Of a DNA stretch of 5,614 bases, positions 4,969 to 5,614 are shown piece after piece. Source of the DNA: an uncultured Oxalobacteraceae bacterium (lineage in GTDB: Bacteria > Pseudomonadota > Gammaproteobacteria > Burkholderiales > Burkholderiaceae). The DNA is taken from assembly GCA_946478765.1 (NCBI GenBank), contig CAMLDH010000268.1:1-5614 (forward strand), read 5' to 3'. The translations under genes and the position numbers were made by a program. Every line of letters starts with the position of its first letter. Position 1 is the first letter of the stretch. The notes beneath the pieces were generated by a model that did no database searches, had not been told where the DNA came from, and saw nothing but the letters and a program-made list of their open reading frames with translations.

Positions 4969-5614
4969 TCAAGACCGCTTCAGGACGAGGCGGCGCGCAA
5001 CGCCGGACATGATCCCCTGCGGTCGATAAATCAGGAGGCAGCAGATGAGTATTGCGATTATGAGCTCTTGTGTACCGTGAGGTATGTGCAAACTCAACGA
5101 TCCAATGCTTACGCCGCGCTCGAAGACAAGAAGGATTTGCTTCGCGACGGTGAAGAAGATCGTCCCCAGAACCGCACCTTCCAGTGACTGCATTCCTCCC
5201 ATCACCAACATCGCCAGCGCCACAAAGGTCGCATCGATAAAGTAGGCGTCGGGGCTGACGACTCCCACGAATGATGCGTGCAAGGACCCGGCGACGGCAA
5301 CCACGGCTGCGCTCAGGACAAATGCAATCAGGCGGACGCGGTAGGGACTGATGCCGATGGCAATCGCGGCGACTTCGTCTTCACGTGTCGCGCGCAACAT
5401 GACTCCCTGCCGTGATCCGTCGAAAGTCCCGGCTACGATGATGCTTGCCATGGCAGTCAACGCGGTCGCCCCAAGGGACGCGAAACCCGAAACGCCAATC
5501 AGTGACGCCGTTCCACCGGTCCCATCGGTCCAGTTGGAAGTCAATACGTAGACGATCGCCACGAATGCGAAACTTGCAATCGAGGCGGACACGCCGGCAA
5601 GACGCATCAGTACG
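4969..5614 (-). CDS. Branched-chain-amino-acid-type ABC permease, LivM family (C-terminal part)
   Basis: This is the inner-membrane permease of a HAAT-type importer. The frame continues to the right edge (two further codons, Val and Leu, precede the Met at 5607), so the N-terminal part of the roughly 300-residue family is missing; about 214 residues are visible. Numbered from that Met, it has RLAGVSASIASFAFVAIVYV (2-21), a membrane helix; a GTGGTASLIGV loop (29-39), matching the conserved TGG-G---- block; and GVMLRATREDEVAAIAIGI (69-87), the cytoplasmic coupling loop that contacts the ATPase (LivM consensus G---rAIReDE-AAea-Gi). Then RVRLIAFVLSAAVVAVAGSL (90-109), a helix; VMGGMQSLEGAVLGTIFF (135-152), the signature GGm-s--Gp--G; and ELIIAILICCLLIYRPQGIM (181-200), the last helix with the RP-Gi end motif. 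The stop is 47 bp before the binding-protein start. The partner LivH-type permease and the two ATPases would be upstream or elsewhere. Confidence 0.9.
   Translation of the reverse strand, partial: VLMRLAGVSASIASFAFVAIVYVLTSNWTDGTGGTASLIGVSGFASLGATALTAMASIIVAGTFDGSRQGVMLRATREDEVAAIAIGISPYRVRLIAFVLSAAVVAVAGSLHASFVGVVSPDAYFIDATFVALAMLVMGGMQSLEGAVLGTIFFTVAKQILLVFERGVSIGSLSLHIPHGTQELIIAILICCLLIYRPQGIMSGVARRLVLKRS

Overview
The window reads as an ordinary chromosomal stretch from a Gram-negative betaproteobacterium, most likely order Burkholderiales (possibly Oxalobacteraceae or Burkholderiaceae; the genus is not resolvable here). The basis is the Burkholderiales-style general porin with a C-terminal Phe, the periplasmic ABC-transport proteins with Sec signal peptides, and moderately GC-rich genes separated by AT-richer spacers. 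Every gene I can support lies on the minus strand, so the biological order runs from the right edge to the left edge.

Right block (5614 to 2728): a branched-chain-amino-acid-type (HAAT/Liv) ABC permease of the LivM family, cut by the window edge; a periplasmic Liv-type binding protein; and an outer-membrane porin. Spacers are 47 and 22 bp, so the three look like one operon covering uptake across both membranes. The substrate cannot be told from sequence alone.

Middle block (2727 to 907): a 435-bp AT-rich spacer with several AT-rich palindromes; a 72-codon ORF with a very strong ribosome binding site but no recognised family; an NTF2/SnoaL-like small protein; and a small membrane protein of unknown function. 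These last three are co-oriented and may be co-transcribed, but the 90- and 186-bp gaps leave that open.

Left block (906 to 1): a 429-bp spacer, then the N-terminal 159 residues of a family-1 extracellular solute-binding protein, probably of a sugar-type ABC importer, running off the left edge. The spacer holds the most striking non-coding structure here: a roughly 75-bp nested inverted repeat whose arms are each palindromic (REP/BIME-like). It also holds a 13-bp perfect tandem repeat and a duplicated AT-rich motif.

I see no defence system, CRISPR array, phage, transposase, tRNA or rRNA. The best candidates for novelty are the nested palindrome, the Liv-operon porin and the unassigned 72-aa ORF; none amounts to a clearly new system.
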